Assembly (NCBI GenBank): GCA_963663375.1
Contig: OY760195.1
Span: 620,001 to 684,000, forward strand
DNA from: JAYREN01 sp963663375
Lineage (GTDB): Bacteria > Acidobacteriota > Holophagae > Holophagales > Holophagaceae
DNA length: 64,000 nucleotides
Direction of reading: 5' to 3'
Each line of letters opens with the position of its first letter. Within the stretch, counting starts at the first letter, position 1. Below are positions 25,638-34,925 of this stretch, piece after piece. Position numbers and translations under genes: made by a program. The notes below the pieces were generated by a model, which saw nothing but the letters and a program-made list of their open reading frames with translations, was not told the DNA's origin and searched no databases.

Positions 25638-26149
25638 TTCGTCTCCTCCTTGGCCTTGTCCTCACTGGTGACGATGGAGGCCTCGTCGGCCCCACCCTCA
25701 CGGCAGATCTGGAAGAGCTTGTCCACGTGCTTGTAGGGCAGGTCCGCATCCGCCTTGACGAATACGCGCTTGTCCGACAGGTAATCCGTGGAGGCCTTGA
25801 TGAACCGGACCAGGGAGGCGCGACCCTCGTCCGTGGTCATGTCCCAGCCCTTGACGCCCTTGCCTTCGCGCTTGGCGTTCTCGTCGTCCAACTGCACGAA
25901 ACCGGGAACGAGTTCGCCCGTCTTGGCGAATTTTTCATTGTCGCGACCGAGCATCAGGTTCAGGTACTTGGCGCCCTGTTCGGTCTGGGGCTTTTCAGAA
26001 TGCTTGGCAAGAGGCAGCTTCACAGCAGCGTTCACAGCGGGCGTGATCACGATGAAGATGATCAGCAGCACCAACACGATGTCCACAAGGGGCGTAACGT
26101 TGATGTCCGACTTTACGCCACCGCCCTTACCGCCAACGTCCATACCCAT
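25634..26149 (-). CDS. exbD: ExbD/TolR-family proton-channel subunit, longer variant
   Basis: A 171-residue protein beginning with a glycine-rich stretch (MGMDVGGKGGGVKSDINVTPLVDIVLVLL) and the usual single TM helix with its Asp. The periplasmic part has an inserted charged segment (HSEKPQTEQGAKYLNLMLGRDNEKFAKTG is within it) not seen in the two shorter paralogues. It lies 64 nt downstream of exbB. Confidence 0.9.
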   Translation of the reverse strand: MGMDVGGKGGGVKSDINVTPLVDIVLVLLIIFIVITPAVNAAVKLPLAKHSEKPQTEQGAKYLNLMLGRDNEKFAKTGELVPGFVQLDDENAKREGKGVKGWDMTTDEGRASLVRFIKASTDYLSDKRVFVKADADLPYKHVDKLFQICREGGADEASIVTSEDKAKEETK

Positions 26150-26213
26150 AGGTATCTCCTTTGAGTTGGGCGCGGGGGGTTTTGATCACCCCCCGCGCGG
26201 GGTGGAAGGGAAA

Positions 26214-26936
26214 CTAGTTCTGGCTCTCCCGACGGATGAACTCGTCGATCATCTGGGAAGCGGCATTGTTGATGTTGGTGATGGTCTTGTCCTGCAGGTT
26301 GGTGAAGTAGTTGAAGATCCACACGGCGGGGATGGCGACGATCAGACCGAGGGCGGTGGTGCCGAGGGCCTCACCGATGGAGCCGGCCAGCGCGTTGATG
26401 TCGCCAGCGCCCTTCTCCTTCAGGGTGGAGAACACGGCGATGATGCCCCACACGGTGCCGAGCAGGCCGATGAAGGGGGAGGCGGAAGCGATGGTGGCCA
26501 GGGTGCCCATGCCCTTCTTGAGGAGCTCGGTCACTTCGGCGGTGCCGCGGATGATGGCGCGCTCAACGGGCTGGATCACGTCGTGGTTCTCGTGGAGGGC
26601 CTTGAGCTGCTTCTCGTACTGGAAGATGTCGAGGCCGTGCTTGAGCACCAGGGCGATGTGGCTCTTGTTGTGGGTGGTGGCGGCGCGACGAGCGGCCTCG
26701 AAATCACCGCGACGGAGGGTGTCCATGAAGAGCTTCAGGAACTTGCGGGAAGCGGCGCCGCTCTGGGCATACATGATGCCGCGCTCGACAGCCATATAGA
26801 CCTGGAGGGCCAACAGGAAGAGCAGGACGGTGATAATGCCCTTGTTGAAAGGCGTGGCGGCAGCCCAGATTTCCTTGGGGCCGAAAGCGCTGCCGGACAG
26901 CAGGCCGAAGTTGACGGTATCGAGGAGGAAGTTCAT
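26214..26936 (-). CDS. exbB: ExbB/TolQ-family proton-channel subunit
   Basis: A 240-residue inner-membrane protein with three TM helices: about 33-52 (GIITVLLFLLALQVYMAVE), about 150-175 (ASPFIGLLGTVWGIIAVF) and about 195-215 (GTTALGLIVAIPAVWIFNYF). The conserved MotA/TolQ/ExbB core LLGTVWGII and EALGTTALGL are clear. It sits between tonB and exbD genes and would form the proton-driven motor that energises TonB. Confidence 0.94.
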   Translation of the reverse strand: MNFLLDTVNFGLLSGSAFGPKEIWAAATPFNKGIITVLLFLLALQVYMAVERGIMYAQSGAASRKFLKLFMDTLRRGDFEAARRAATTHNKSHIALVLKHGLDIFQYEKQLKALHENHDVIQPVERAIIRGTAEVTELLKKGMGTLATIASASPFIGLLGTVWGIIAVFSTLKEKGAGDINALAGSIGEALGTTALGLIVAIPAVWIFNYFTNLQDKTITNINNAASQMIDEFIRRESQN

Positions 26937-27002
26937 TGGGTTTCCTTATGGAAAGGGAAGGAGAAGAAGGTTAGACGAAGAAGAATCGGTTCAGATCTAC
27001 GA

Positions 27003-27812
27003 CTAGCGCAGGCGGAAAGGCATCGTCAGCTTAAACTTGGCGGTCTGGGGCACGCCGTTCAGCATGGCCGGCTCGAACTTCCAGGACATGGCGTAGTTCT
27101 CAGCGGCCGGGCGCAACTGAGGCGGGCCGTCCAAAGCCTGGGCCTTGATGGGCACACCATCGATGCCGATGGTGATCTCCACCACCACCGTGCCCTGGAT
27201 CTTGGCGATCTTGGCGAGAGGGGGATAGGGCGGCGCAGGGGGCTGGTACTTGATCTTGATCTGGCTGAAGTCGAAGTCCACCACCTTGGTGGTGCTACCG
27301 GAACCGGCCACGGCCATACCCGTGCCACCAACACCACCGCCGGCCACGGCGGGGCCGCTGCCACCGGGCTGACCGCCCTGGTTGGCATAGGCCATGGAGA
27401 GATCCTGCTTGGGGAGCTCGCGGGGCGCGATTTCAGGCACGATGTCCTGGTTGGTGAGTGGAGGCGGCGGCGGGGCATCCTTCGTCTCGACCCGGGGAGC
27501 CGCAGGGCGCGCAGCGGGAGCCGGCGGCGGCGGCGGGGGAGGCGGTGGAGGCGGCGCGTCTTCCTGCTCCTGAAGATCGATGCCCACAGTGGCCTTGACC
27601 ACCTGCTTGCCCACGGAAGTCTGGGTGGCCAAGAACCAGGCCAAGCCACCGAAGACGGCATAGCTGGCCAGGGTCAGGGGAACGGTGACCAGGGGATTCG
27701 CGCGCTGGAGGGAACCATTTCCCTCCGAGAGCGAGGCCCGGTAGACCTGATCCTCCAGATTCGCTGGAGTTGCCCCTTTCGGAGGCGGGTTGGGGTTGGG
27801 GTCTTTGCTCAT
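27003..27812 (-). CDS. tonB: TonB-family energy-transducing protein
   Basis: A 269-residue protein: cytoplasmic N-terminus, one TM anchor at about 44-63 (TVPLTLASYAVFGGLAWFLA), a proline-rich periplasm-spanning linker (DAPPPPPPPPPPPAPAARPA), a glycine-rich stretch, and the TonB C-terminal domain (YPPLAKIAKIQGTVVVEITI, WKFEPAMLNGVP). It is the first gene of the tonB-exbB-exbD-exbD run. It drives uptake through outer-membrane TonB-dependent receptors; none are in this window. Confidence 0.93.
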   Translation of the reverse strand: MSKDPNPNPPPKGATPANLEDQVYRASLSEGNGSLQRANPLVTVPLTLASYAVFGGLAWFLATQTSVGKQVVKATVGIDLQEQEDAPPPPPPPPPPPAPAARPAAPRVETKDAPPPPPLTNQDIVPEIAPRELPKQDLSMAYANQGGQPGGSGPAVAGGGVGGTGMAVAGSGSTTKVVDFDFSQIKIKYQPPAPPYPPLAKIAKIQGTVVVEITIGIDGVPIKAQALDGPPQLRPAAENYAMSWKFEPAMLNGVPQTAKFKLTMPFRLR

Positions 27813-28074
27813 GCGACTCCCGTAGAAAACATGAATGTTGAAAAAAAATTGGAGCCGAACCCGCTTGTCGACTGGTTCGGCTCAAGAACTAACAAGGAAA
27901 GAACTGGGGCGTGCCCAGCGGCTAAGATGACAAGCGGAGCCGGGCCCGTCAAGACCCCAGTCCTTTCTGGATGCAGAATTGGCGCCCTTTTCCGCACTTT
28001 TTCCATCGGCGTGACACAGCTCCCTCATCCCGCCTTTTTTTCGTGACCCTGCCCCAGGAATCTTTGGAATCGTC

Positions 28075-29223
28075 ATGCCTCTGTCACAACCCTTTCGTTT
28101 TCACCGTGAGTCCTCCTCCGCCGAAGGCGCACCGGAGGCCCGTGCGGGCAGCTTTTCCACTCGTCATGGCATTGTCGCCACCCCGGCCTTCATGCCCGTG
28201 GGCACTCAGGGAACGGTAAAGGGAGTGACCCCTGCCCAACTCATGGAAATCGGCCCCCAGGTGATCCTGGGCAACACCTATCACCTGGGGCTGCGCCCCG
28301 GCGATGAGCTGGTGGCCAGACTCGGCGGCCTTCACGTCTTCATGGGGTGGCATGGGCCGATCCTCACGGACTCCGGCGGCTTCCAGGTCTTTTCGCTCTC
28401 CTCCATGCGCAAGATCACCGAAGAAGGCGTGGCCTTCCAGAGCCACATCGATGGCTCCCGCCATTTCCTGAGCCCCGAACGGAGCATGGAGATCCAGCGC
28501 AACCTGGGTTCGGATATCGTCATGGCCCTGGACGAATGCCCGGCGGGCCGTCTGGAGCGCTCCAAGCTCGAGGCCTCCATGGCCCGCACCACCCGCTGGC
28601 TGAAGCGCTCCCGCGATTACCCTCTGGCGGAGCACCAAGGCCTCTTCGCCATCAACCAGGGCGGCACCCACCTGGATCTGCGCCAACGCCACCTCCAGGA
28701 AATCCTCGACCTGGATGCACAAACGCCCTTCCAGGGTTTCGCCGTGGGGGGCCTTAGCGTGGGCGAGCCCAAGGAGGAGATGAACGCCACTCTGGCGCAG
28801 TTCGTCCGTGCCCTGCCCGCGGACCGCCCTCGTTACCTAATGGGTGTGGGCACGCCAGAGGATCTCCTCTTCGGCATCGAACAGGGTGTCGACCTCTTCG
28901 ACTGCGTGCTGCCCACCCGGGAGGCCCGCCACGGCCGCCTGCTCACCTCCAGGGGCCGGATCAATATCAAGAACGCCCGCCACAAGGAAAGTGCCGAGCC
29001 CTTAGACCCCGAATGCAGTTGCTACACCTGCCGGACTTTTTCCCGGGCCTACCTGCATCACCTGCTCCGGGCCGGGGAGCTTTTGGCATCCACACTCAAC
29101 AGCATCCACAACCTGAGCTACACTGTGGGGCTCACCCGCGCCGCAAGGCTGGCTTTGCTGGAGAACCGATTTCCGGACTTCGCACGCCGCACACGGGAAA
29201 ACTGGCAAACCGAGGAGCCCTGA
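28075..29223 (+). CDS. tgt: Queuine tRNA-ribosyltransferase
   Basis: A 382-residue tRNA-guanine transglycosylase, the enzyme that exchanges G34 for preQ1. Motifs: GTQGTVKGVTPAQL, ILTDSGGFQVFSL (substrate-binding Asp), GGLSVGEP, LPTREARHGRLLT, and zinc ligands in CSCYTCRTFSRAYLHHL. The next gene, yajC, begins at the base after its stop. Grouping with yajC-secD-secF is a common bacterial arrangement. Confidence 0.97.
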   Translation: MPLSQPFRFHRESSSAEGAPEARAGSFSTRHGIVATPAFMPVGTQGTVKGVTPAQLMEIGPQVILGNTYHLGLRPGDELVARLGGLHVFMGWHGPILTDSGGFQVFSLSSMRKITEEGVAFQSHIDGSRHFLSPERSMEIQRNLGSDIVMALDECPAGRLERSKLEASMARTTRWLKRSRDYPLAEHQGLFAINQGGTHLDLRQRHLQEILDLDAQTPFQGFAVGGLSVGEPKEEMNATLAQFVRALPADRPRYLMGVGTPEDLLFGIEQGVDLFDCVLPTREARHGRLLTSRGRINIKNARHKESAEPLDPECSCYTCRTFSRAYLHHLLRAGELLASTLNSIHNLSYTVGLTRAARLALLENRFPDFARRTRENWQTEEP

Positions 29224-29532
29224 ATGTTCGTAGCCCTTCTTCAAACCCCCGGCGGAAACCCCATGCTCATGCAGCTCCTGCTCATCGGCGGCATGGGCGC
29301 CCTCTTCTACTTCCTGCTGATCCGGCCCCAGAACAAGGCCCGGAAGGCGATGGAAGAGCGCCTCTCCAAGCTCAAGGCCGGTGACGAAGTGCTGCTGGGT
29401 TCGGGCTTCTACGCCACCATCGACCGAGTCGAGGACAAGTTCATCTACCTGAAGCTCGGCACCTCCGTGGTCAAGGCCCGCCGCCAGGCCGTCGTGGCCC
29501 TGGCTGGGGAAGCCGCCCCCGAGCAGAACTGA
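29224..29532 (+). CDS. yajC: Preprotein translocase accessory subunit YajC
   Basis: A 102-residue inner-membrane protein: one TM helix (LMQLLLIGGMGALFYFLLI) followed by the signature RPQNKARKAMEERLSKLKAGDEVLLGSGFYATI. It joins SecDF in the holotranslocon. Immediately downstream of tgt and upstream of secD. Confidence 0.96.
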   Translation: MFVALLQTPGGNPMLMQLLLIGGMGALFYFLLIRPQNKARKAMEERLSKLKAGDEVLLGSGFYATIDRVEDKFIYLKLGTSVVKARRQAVVALAGEAAPEQN

Positions 29533-29551
29533 TCAGCATGACTTCTGGAAC

Positions 29552-29574
29552 GGCGCGGGGAGCTTCCCCGCGCC
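29552..29574 (+). promoter_or_regulatory. Stem-loop between yajC and secD
   Basis: A 10-bp perfect stem, GGCGCGGGGA-GCT-TCCCCGCGCC, followed by TCCTCTGTTGG. It lies 19 nt after the yajC stop and 19 nt before the secD start. With no U tract it is more likely an RNA-processing or stability element, or an attenuator, than a full terminator. Confidence 0.5.
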
Positions 29575-29593
29575 TCCTCTGTTGGAGCACCCC

Positions 29594-31240
29594 GTGACCA
29601 AGCGGAGTTTTTGGCGCCTTTTCGCAACGCTCGCCATTTGTGGCGTCTGTGCGTTCTTCTTCATTCCGACCTCCAAGATCCGGCTGGGCCTGGATCTCAA
29701 GGGCGGAGTCCATTTCGAGCTGGAAGTCCAGAGCCAGGAGGCCCTGGAAGCGGATCTACGGGATACCCGGGACCAGGTACAGCTCGCCCTCCAGCAGGAG
29801 AAGGATCTTCCCGCCCTCGCCGTCAAACTGAACGGTGACGTGCTGGAAGTCCCGGATGTTCCGGCCGAGATGAAGGACAGGGTCGAAAAGCTCATCAAGA
29901 AGCACAGCCGGGGCTATTCCATCTCATCCTCCGGCAATGGGCTCACGCTGTCCCAGACGTCCTCCTTGCAGAGTGAACTGAAGGAAAGCGCCAGCGCGCG
30001 CGCCCTCCAGATCATCGACAAGCGCATCAATTCCTTCGGCGTGGCCGAACCCGAAATCACCCGCACCGGCGCCGAGCGCAACCGCATCGTGGTGGAGCTC
30101 CCAGGTGTGGGCGAGGCCGAGCGCGAGCGCATCAAGAACCTGCTCTCGACTCCCGGCAACCTCGAAAAGCGCCTGATCGCCAAGCAGAGCACCCCCCGGG
30201 GATACGCCACCCGCGAGCAGGCCCTGGCGGAGTTCGGCGGGCAGTTGCCGCCCAACACGGAGCTGCTGCCGGAGCCCGTCAATGAACTCGAAAGCAAGGC
30301 GGGCGCTCCCAAGGCCGAGAAGAAACCGGATCACCCCGCACAGGAGGTGATCGGCCGGTGGTACCTCGTCGAATCCCGGGTGTACGTGAACGGCGCCCAC
30401 ATCAAGCGGGCCTATCCCGGTGCGCGGCAGAACACCGATGCCATCGCCATCCACTTCGAGATGGATTCCAAGGGCGGGGATGACTTCTACGAGCTCTCCC
30501 GCATCGCCTCGGAAGAGCAGCGCTCCATCGTGATCTCCCTGGATCGCAAGGTGGTCAGCGTGCTGCGTTGCGAAAAGCCCATCCCCGGCGGCTCCGTGGA
30601 GATCTCCAGCGGCAGCCCCGGCGGGTTCTCCAAGGAATACGCCGAGGACTTCTCCAAGAAGCTGGAGAGCGGCGCCATGCGCGCCTCCATGAAGTTCCTG
30701 GAAGAGCGTTCCATGGGCCCCAGCCTGGGGGCGGACTCGATCAGATCGGGTGTTTTGGCTGCCTTCCTCGGCTTCGGCACCATCATCATCTTCATGCTCT
30801 TCTACTACAGGTGGTCGGGTCTGAACGCCATTGCGGCCCTGACGGTGAATCTCATCGTGATGCTCGGCTTGATGGGCTCCTTCAATGCCGTGATCACCCT
30901 GCCTGGCATCGCGGGCTTCGCCCTCACCTTGGGCATGGCCGTGGACGCGAACATCCTCATCTTCGAGCGCATTCGCGAGGAATTGAAGAACGGCAAGAGT
31001 GTGCCGGGCGCCATTCAGGCGGGCTTCGACAAGGTGTTCTGGACCATCGTGGACAGCCACGTCACCCAGCTCTTTTCCGCCATGCTGCTCTTCATCTTCG
31101 GAACCGGCCCCGTGAAGGGCTTTGCGGTCACCCTCACCGTGGGCGTGGTGGCTTCACTCTTCACCAGCATCTACATCAGCCGCTTCATCTACGACTGGAT
31201 CCTGGAACGTCATCCAGGAACCAAGACCCTCTCCGTCTGA
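29594..31240 (+). CDS. secD: Protein translocase subunit SecD
   Basis: A 548-residue inner-membrane protein of the RND superfamily. An N-terminal TM is followed by GLDLKGGVHFELEV, a large periplasmic P1 region (about 40-370), then five TM helices including GFALTLGMAVDANILIFERIREEL, where the conserved Asp for proton use lies. The GTG at 29594 is preferred to the TTG at 29582 because GGAG sits six bases before it. SecDF uses the proton gradient to pull exported proteins outward. Confidence 0.96.
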   Translation: MTKRSFWRLFATLAICGVCAFFFIPTSKIRLGLDLKGGVHFELEVQSQEALEADLRDTRDQVQLALQQEKDLPALAVKLNGDVLEVPDVPAEMKDRVEKLIKKHSRGYSISSSGNGLTLSQTSSLQSELKESASARALQIIDKRINSFGVAEPEITRTGAERNRIVVELPGVGEAERERIKNLLSTPGNLEKRLIAKQSTPRGYATREQALAEFGGQLPPNTELLPEPVNELESKAGAPKAEKKPDHPAQEVIGRWYLVESRVYVNGAHIKRAYPGARQNTDAIAIHFEMDSKGGDDFYELSRIASEEQRSIVISLDRKVVSVLRCEKPIPGGSVEISSGSPGGFSKEYAEDFSKKLESGAMRASMKFLEERSMGPSLGADSIRSGVLAAFLGFGTIIIFMLFYYRWSGLNAIAALTVNLIVMLGLMGSFNAVITLPGIAGFALTLGMAVDANILIFERIREELKNGKSVPGAIQAGFDKVFWTIVDSHVTQLFSAMLLFIFGTGPVKGFAVTLTVGVVASLFTSIYISRFIYDWILERHPGTKTLSV

Positions 31241-31347
31241 TAGGCCGATCCCATGCGTATTCTCTTCGCATCGCTCCGCGATACTCAGGCCTTCCCACCC
31301 ACTCGTCCGACCTCCCTGTTGTCCCTCGGCTCATCCTTCGTGGCGGC

Positions 31348-32559
31348 ATGACCATGCGTATTTTTGACAACCTCCCCCACATCGACTTCATGAAATATAA
31401 GGCCATCGCCTTGTCCATTTCCTGGGGCATCATCATCATCTGCCTCCTGGCGGCCCAGCCGTGGAAGGGCACTGCCGGCCGCGTGAAGCTCGGCATGCAG
31501 TTCACCGGCGGCATCGATATGCAGGTCCGCTTCAAGGGCGACATGCAGCAGGACACTGTTCGTGCCGCGCTGGGCAAGGGCGGCTTCGCGGATGCCGCGG
31601 TGGTGTCCTACGAGGCCCCCACTGGTTTCAAGGACTATTCCATCAAGGTCAAGGCCCGCAAGGGTCAGGACGAGAAGGATTCCACGGCCCAGATCAACCA
31701 GATCCGCGAGATCCTGCGGGCCCTGGATCACACGACGGCCGGAGACGCCCGCCTGGACCTGAACACGGAATCGGCGCTGGCGCTCACGGATCAGTGGATG
31801 AAATCCAATCCCATGGGTGTTCAGGGGGACGAAACGGCTCTCCGCACGGCCTACGAGCCTCTGGTCAAGAAGATCGTGGATGCCCGCGACAAGGCGGCGC
31901 TCCTCACCAGCTACGGTCAGCTGCCTTCGGACTTGCCCAAAGTGCTGGTGGATCAGGTCCAGAAGGACTATCGCCTGGGCGGCCTCGCCTTCCAGAAGCA
32001 GGAAAGCTTCTCTCCCAGCATTTCCGGCGAGTGGACCCGCAAGACCCTGACCGCCGTGGCCTGGGCCCTGGGCGCCATCATGCTCTACGTGATGCTTCGC
32101 TTCACCTGGAGCTTCTCCGTCGGCGGCATCGTCTCCCTCATTCACGACATCCTCATGGCCGTCGGAATCTTCACCCTCTTTGGCTTTGAATACTCCGTGC
32201 CGGTGGTGGCGAGCTTCCTCATCCTGATCGGCTACTCCATGGCCGACACCATCGTGGTCTTCGACCGCATCCGCGAGAACAGCCACAAGCCCGAGTACCG
32301 CCGGACGACCATCAGCCAGCTGGTGAACGATTCCATCAACCAGACTTTGAGCCGGACCATCCTGACGTCCATGTCCGTGCTCTTCGTGGCGGTCTGCCTC
32401 TTCGTCTGGGGTGGCCCTGCCCTGCGGGACCTGAGCTTCCCTCTAGTCATCGGCGTCATCACGGGCACCTACAGCTCCATCTACATCGCCAGCCCGGTGG
32501 TGGTCTACTGGGAGAAGTGGTTTCCCAGACACGACAGTCTCAAGCAAAAGCACGCCTAA
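31348..32559 (+). CDS. secF: Protein translocase subunit SecF
   Basis: A 403-residue partner of SecD, with the family motif GMQFTGGIDMQVRF after TM1 and the core GYSMADTIVVFDRIREN. It is longer than typical SecF (about 310) because of an inserted periplasmic segment at about 115-215 (LDHTTAGDARLDLNTESALA through LPKVLVDQ). The start could be 31348 or the ATG at 31354. The 107-bp gap after secD contains a second CATGCGTATT that mimics the secF start. Confidence 0.94.
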   Translation: MTMRIFDNLPHIDFMKYKAIALSISWGIIIICLLAAQPWKGTAGRVKLGMQFTGGIDMQVRFKGDMQQDTVRAALGKGGFADAAVVSYEAPTGFKDYSIKVKARKGQDEKDSTAQINQIREILRALDHTTAGDARLDLNTESALALTDQWMKSNPMGVQGDETALRTAYEPLVKKIVDARDKAALLTSYGQLPSDLPKVLVDQVQKDYRLGGLAFQKQESFSPSISGEWTRKTLTAVAWALGAIMLYVMLRFTWSFSVGGIVSLIHDILMAVGIFTLFGFEYSVPVVASFLILIGYSMADTIVVFDRIRENSHKPEYRRTTISQLVNDSINQTLSRTILTSMSVLFVAVCLFVWGGPALRDLSFPLVIGVITGTYSSIYIASPVVVYWEKWFPRHDSLKQKHA

Positions 32560-32560
32560 G

Positions 32561-32586
32561 AAAAACGGCCCGAAAGGGCCGTTTTT
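32561..32586. terminator. Bidirectional terminator between secF and the alpha/beta hydrolase
   Basis: AAAAACGGCCC-GAAA-GGGCCGTTTTT: an 11-bp stem with a GAAA loop and U tracts both ways, between two convergent genes. Confidence 0.93.
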
Positions 32587-32587
32587 C

Positions 32588-33610
32588 TTACTTCAGATGC
32601 TTGGCCAGGAAGTCGTAGATCTCTTGGCGGGATTCCTTGGCCAGGGCGGTGTCGATGCGGTTGAAGGAATGGCCGCCGGGCGCATCCGGGTAGATCTTGG
32701 ACTGGATCGCCTTGCCTTCGGCCTTCAGGGCGCGGAGGAGCTGCTCGACTTCCGCCACGTTCACATCCCGGTCATTGGTGCTGCTGTGCACCAAGAGCGG
32801 CGTCTTGAGCCGGTGGACATTCCACACGGGGCTGCGCTTGCGCAGAAGATCCACATCCTCCGTGGCGGTCTTGCCGAAGAGCCCGCGAATCACCCGCTCG
32901 TCCTTGTACTCGCCGCCTGCATACCCGAGCCGCGCCAGGAGATCAGACACGGGCACGCCCGCGTAGGCGGCCTTGAACTTTTCCGGATGATCGAAGACCG
33001 CCATCATGGCGATCAGCCCGCCATGACTCCAGCCCACCATGGCGCAGCGCCCGCCATCCACGAAGGGGAGGTTCTCCACCGCCCAGTCGCGTCCCGCGAC
33101 CACATCCGCGATCTCCAGGCCGCCATAGTCGGCCGCATCGTAGAACGTCTTGCCATAGCCCGTAGAGCCTCGATAGTCGGGGGCCACCACCACGTAGCCG
33201 CGCTCCACCATTTCCCGCACGATGTGCACATGGTAGGTGCCGAAGTCAGCGTGGGTACCGCCGTGGGGCAGCACGATGAGCGGATGCTTCTTGGCGCGGT
33301 CCAACTTGCGGGGTACGAAGACGTACTGGTAGATCTTCATGGGGTGCCGCTCGTTCTTGATGCCGTAGGTTTCCTCGGCCTTGGGATTGGGTGGCCCCAC
33401 ATAGGTCACCTTGTCCACCTCGGCGATATCCGAGAGGCGCTGGAACCACAGGATGTCGTCCGTGGCCTTCTGCAGGGCGCTCAGCTCCCATTGGGTCGCC
33501 TGAAGTTCGGCCTCCATCCGCTTGATGCGTGACTCGGCAGGCTCCTGGGCCATCAGTGTCGGCAGGCAGATCAGAGCGGCCCCTGCGACAGAAAAACAGC
33601 GACGATCCAT
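32588..33610 (-). CDS. Secreted prolyl-oligopeptidase-like alpha/beta hydrolase (S9 family)
   Basis: A 340-residue protein with signal peptide MDRRCFSVAGAALICLPTLMAQ. After a short charged helix, the alpha/beta hydrolase domain shows YVFVPRKL...HPLIVLPHGG, RGSTGYGKTFYDAADYG, the nucleophile Ser in GWSHGG, the acid Asp in STNDRDVN and the His in GGHSFNR. It lacks the N-terminal beta-propeller of full S9 peptidases, so it may cleave short peptides or esters in the periplasm. Confidence 0.85.
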   Translation of the reverse strand: MDRRCFSVAGAALICLPTLMAQEPAESRIKRMEAELQATQWELSALQKATDDILWFQRLSDIAEVDKVTYVGPPNPKAEETYGIKNERHPMKIYQYVFVPRKLDRAKKHPLIVLPHGGTHADFGTYHVHIVREMVERGYVVVAPDYRGSTGYGKTFYDAADYGGLEIADVVAGRDWAVENLPFVDGGRCAMVGWSHGGLIAMMAVFDHPEKFKAAYAGVPVSDLLARLGYAGGEYKDERVIRGLFGKTATEDVDLLRKRSPVWNVHRLKTPLLVHSSTNDRDVNVAEVEQLLRALKAEGKAIQSKIYPDAPGGHSFNRIDTALAKESRQEIYDFLAKHLK

Positions 33611-33711
33611 GGTGAAACCTCCCAGACAGAGCAGTCCGATCTCAGGAAAGAGTATCGCGCGCGCCCTCGGGTTAAGATGGAGGCATTCACCTCAGCGATA
33701 AGGAACGAGCC

Positions 33712-34920
33712 ATGCAGAGACTCCAGGGCAAAGCCGTGGTCGCCCAAGGGGGGGGACCGACCTCCGTGATCAACCAGAGCCTGGTGGGCGTCGTCCTGGA
33801 GGCCCGAAAGTACCCTGACATCACGCAGGTATACGGCGCCCGGTACGGCGTGCGCGGCATCATCAACGAGGACTTCGTGGACCTCTCCCAGGCCACCACC
33901 CACAACATGGAAATGGTGGCCATCACGCCCTCCTCTGCCCTGGGCTCCACCCGGGACAAGCCCGACGAGGAATACTGCCACCGCATGGTGGAGGTATTCC
34001 AGAAACACGATGTCCGCTACTTCTTCTACATCGGCGGCAACGACTCCGCCGAGACCTGCCGCATCGTCTCCAGCTATGCCGAAGAGCAGGGCTACGACCT
34101 ACGAGTCATCCACATCCCCAAGACCATCGACAATGATCTCCTGGTGACGGACCACTGCCCGGGCTTCGGCAGTGCCGCCAAGTTCGTGGTGAGCGCCTTC
34201 GCAGGCCTGGACCTGGACAACTTCGCCATCCCCGGCGTATTCGTGGGCGTGGTCATGGGTCGCAGCGCGGGTTTCCTCACCGCCTCCTCCGTCTTTGCCC
34301 GGCGCTGGCCTCACGACGGCCCCCACCTCATCTATGTGCCAGAGGCCCCCTTCGAGGTGGAACGGTTTCTGGGGGACGTGGACCGTGTCTTCAAGGAGCA
34401 CGGCCGCTGCGTGGTGGCGGTGTGCGAAGGCATCGTGGCCCCCGATGGAGAGCCCATGCTCTTGAAGCTGAGCGGGGACGAGGAACGGGATTCCTTCGGC
34501 AACGTGCAGCTCTCCGGCCGCAGCACCCTGGGCGACGCCCTCTCGGATGCCATCAAGAGCCGTCTCAAGATCAAGCGCGTGCGCTGCGACACCTTCGGGT
34601 ACCTGCAGCGCTCCTTCCTCGGCGTGATCTCAGACGTGGATTCCAGCGAGGCCCGGGACGTGGGAGAAACGGCAGTGCACTTCGCCATGCACCGGGGACA
34701 GAACGGCTCCGTGGCCATCCGCCGCACCGGGGACTACTCCGTGGACTACTTCGTGACGCCTCTGGAGACGGTGGCCGCCCACACGAAGGCCCTGCCCCAG
34801 CGATTCCTGAAGAACGGCAACGACATCAGCGAATCCTTCAAAGACTACTGCCGCCCCCTCATGGGGCCCCTGCCCCACTTCGACCGACTCATCGCACCGA
34901 CGGTTAATACGAAGAAGTAG
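33712..34920 (+). CDS. pfp: Pyrophosphate-type 6-phosphofructokinase
   Basis: A 402-residue phosphofructokinase. GGND at 108-111 replaces the ATP-enzyme GGDG, and PKTIDND at 136-142 replaces PGTIDND; both changes mark PPi-dependent enzymes. The N-terminal nucleotide loop region is AQGGGPTSVINQSL. It would catalyse the reversible fructose-6-phosphate / fructose-1,6-bisphosphate step with pyrophosphate, serving glycolysis and gluconeogenesis. No other glycolytic gene is near. Confidence 0.9.
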   Translation: MQRLQGKAVVAQGGGPTSVINQSLVGVVLEARKYPDITQVYGARYGVRGIINEDFVDLSQATTHNMEMVAITPSSALGSTRDKPDEEYCHRMVEVFQKHDVRYFFYIGGNDSAETCRIVSSYAEEQGYDLRVIHIPKTIDNDLLVTDHCPGFGSAAKFVVSAFAGLDLDNFAIPGVFVGVVMGRSAGFLTASSVFARRWPHDGPHLIYVPEAPFEVERFLGDVDRVFKEHGRCVVAVCEGIVAPDGEPMLLKLSGDEERDSFGNVQLSGRSTLGDALSDAIKSRLKIKRVRCDTFGYLQRSFLGVISDVDSSEARDVGETAVHFAMHRGQNGSVAIRRTGDYSVDYFVTPLETVAAHTKALPQRFLKNGNDISESFKDYCRPLMGPLPHFDRLIAPTVNTKK

Positions 34921-34925
34921 CAAAT

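Noticed and set aside
25788..28046. A 752-codon open frame antisense to the exbD-exbB-tonB genes
   Set aside because: It spans several real genes on the other strand and has low-complexity, His/Gly-rich content typical of antisense frames.
31241..31347. secD-secF gap as a third copy of the palindromic element with flank duplication
   Set aside because: Only a 10-bp word (CATGCGTATT) is repeated near the secF start, and the interval lacks the CTCCACTGGAG core and the palindrome.
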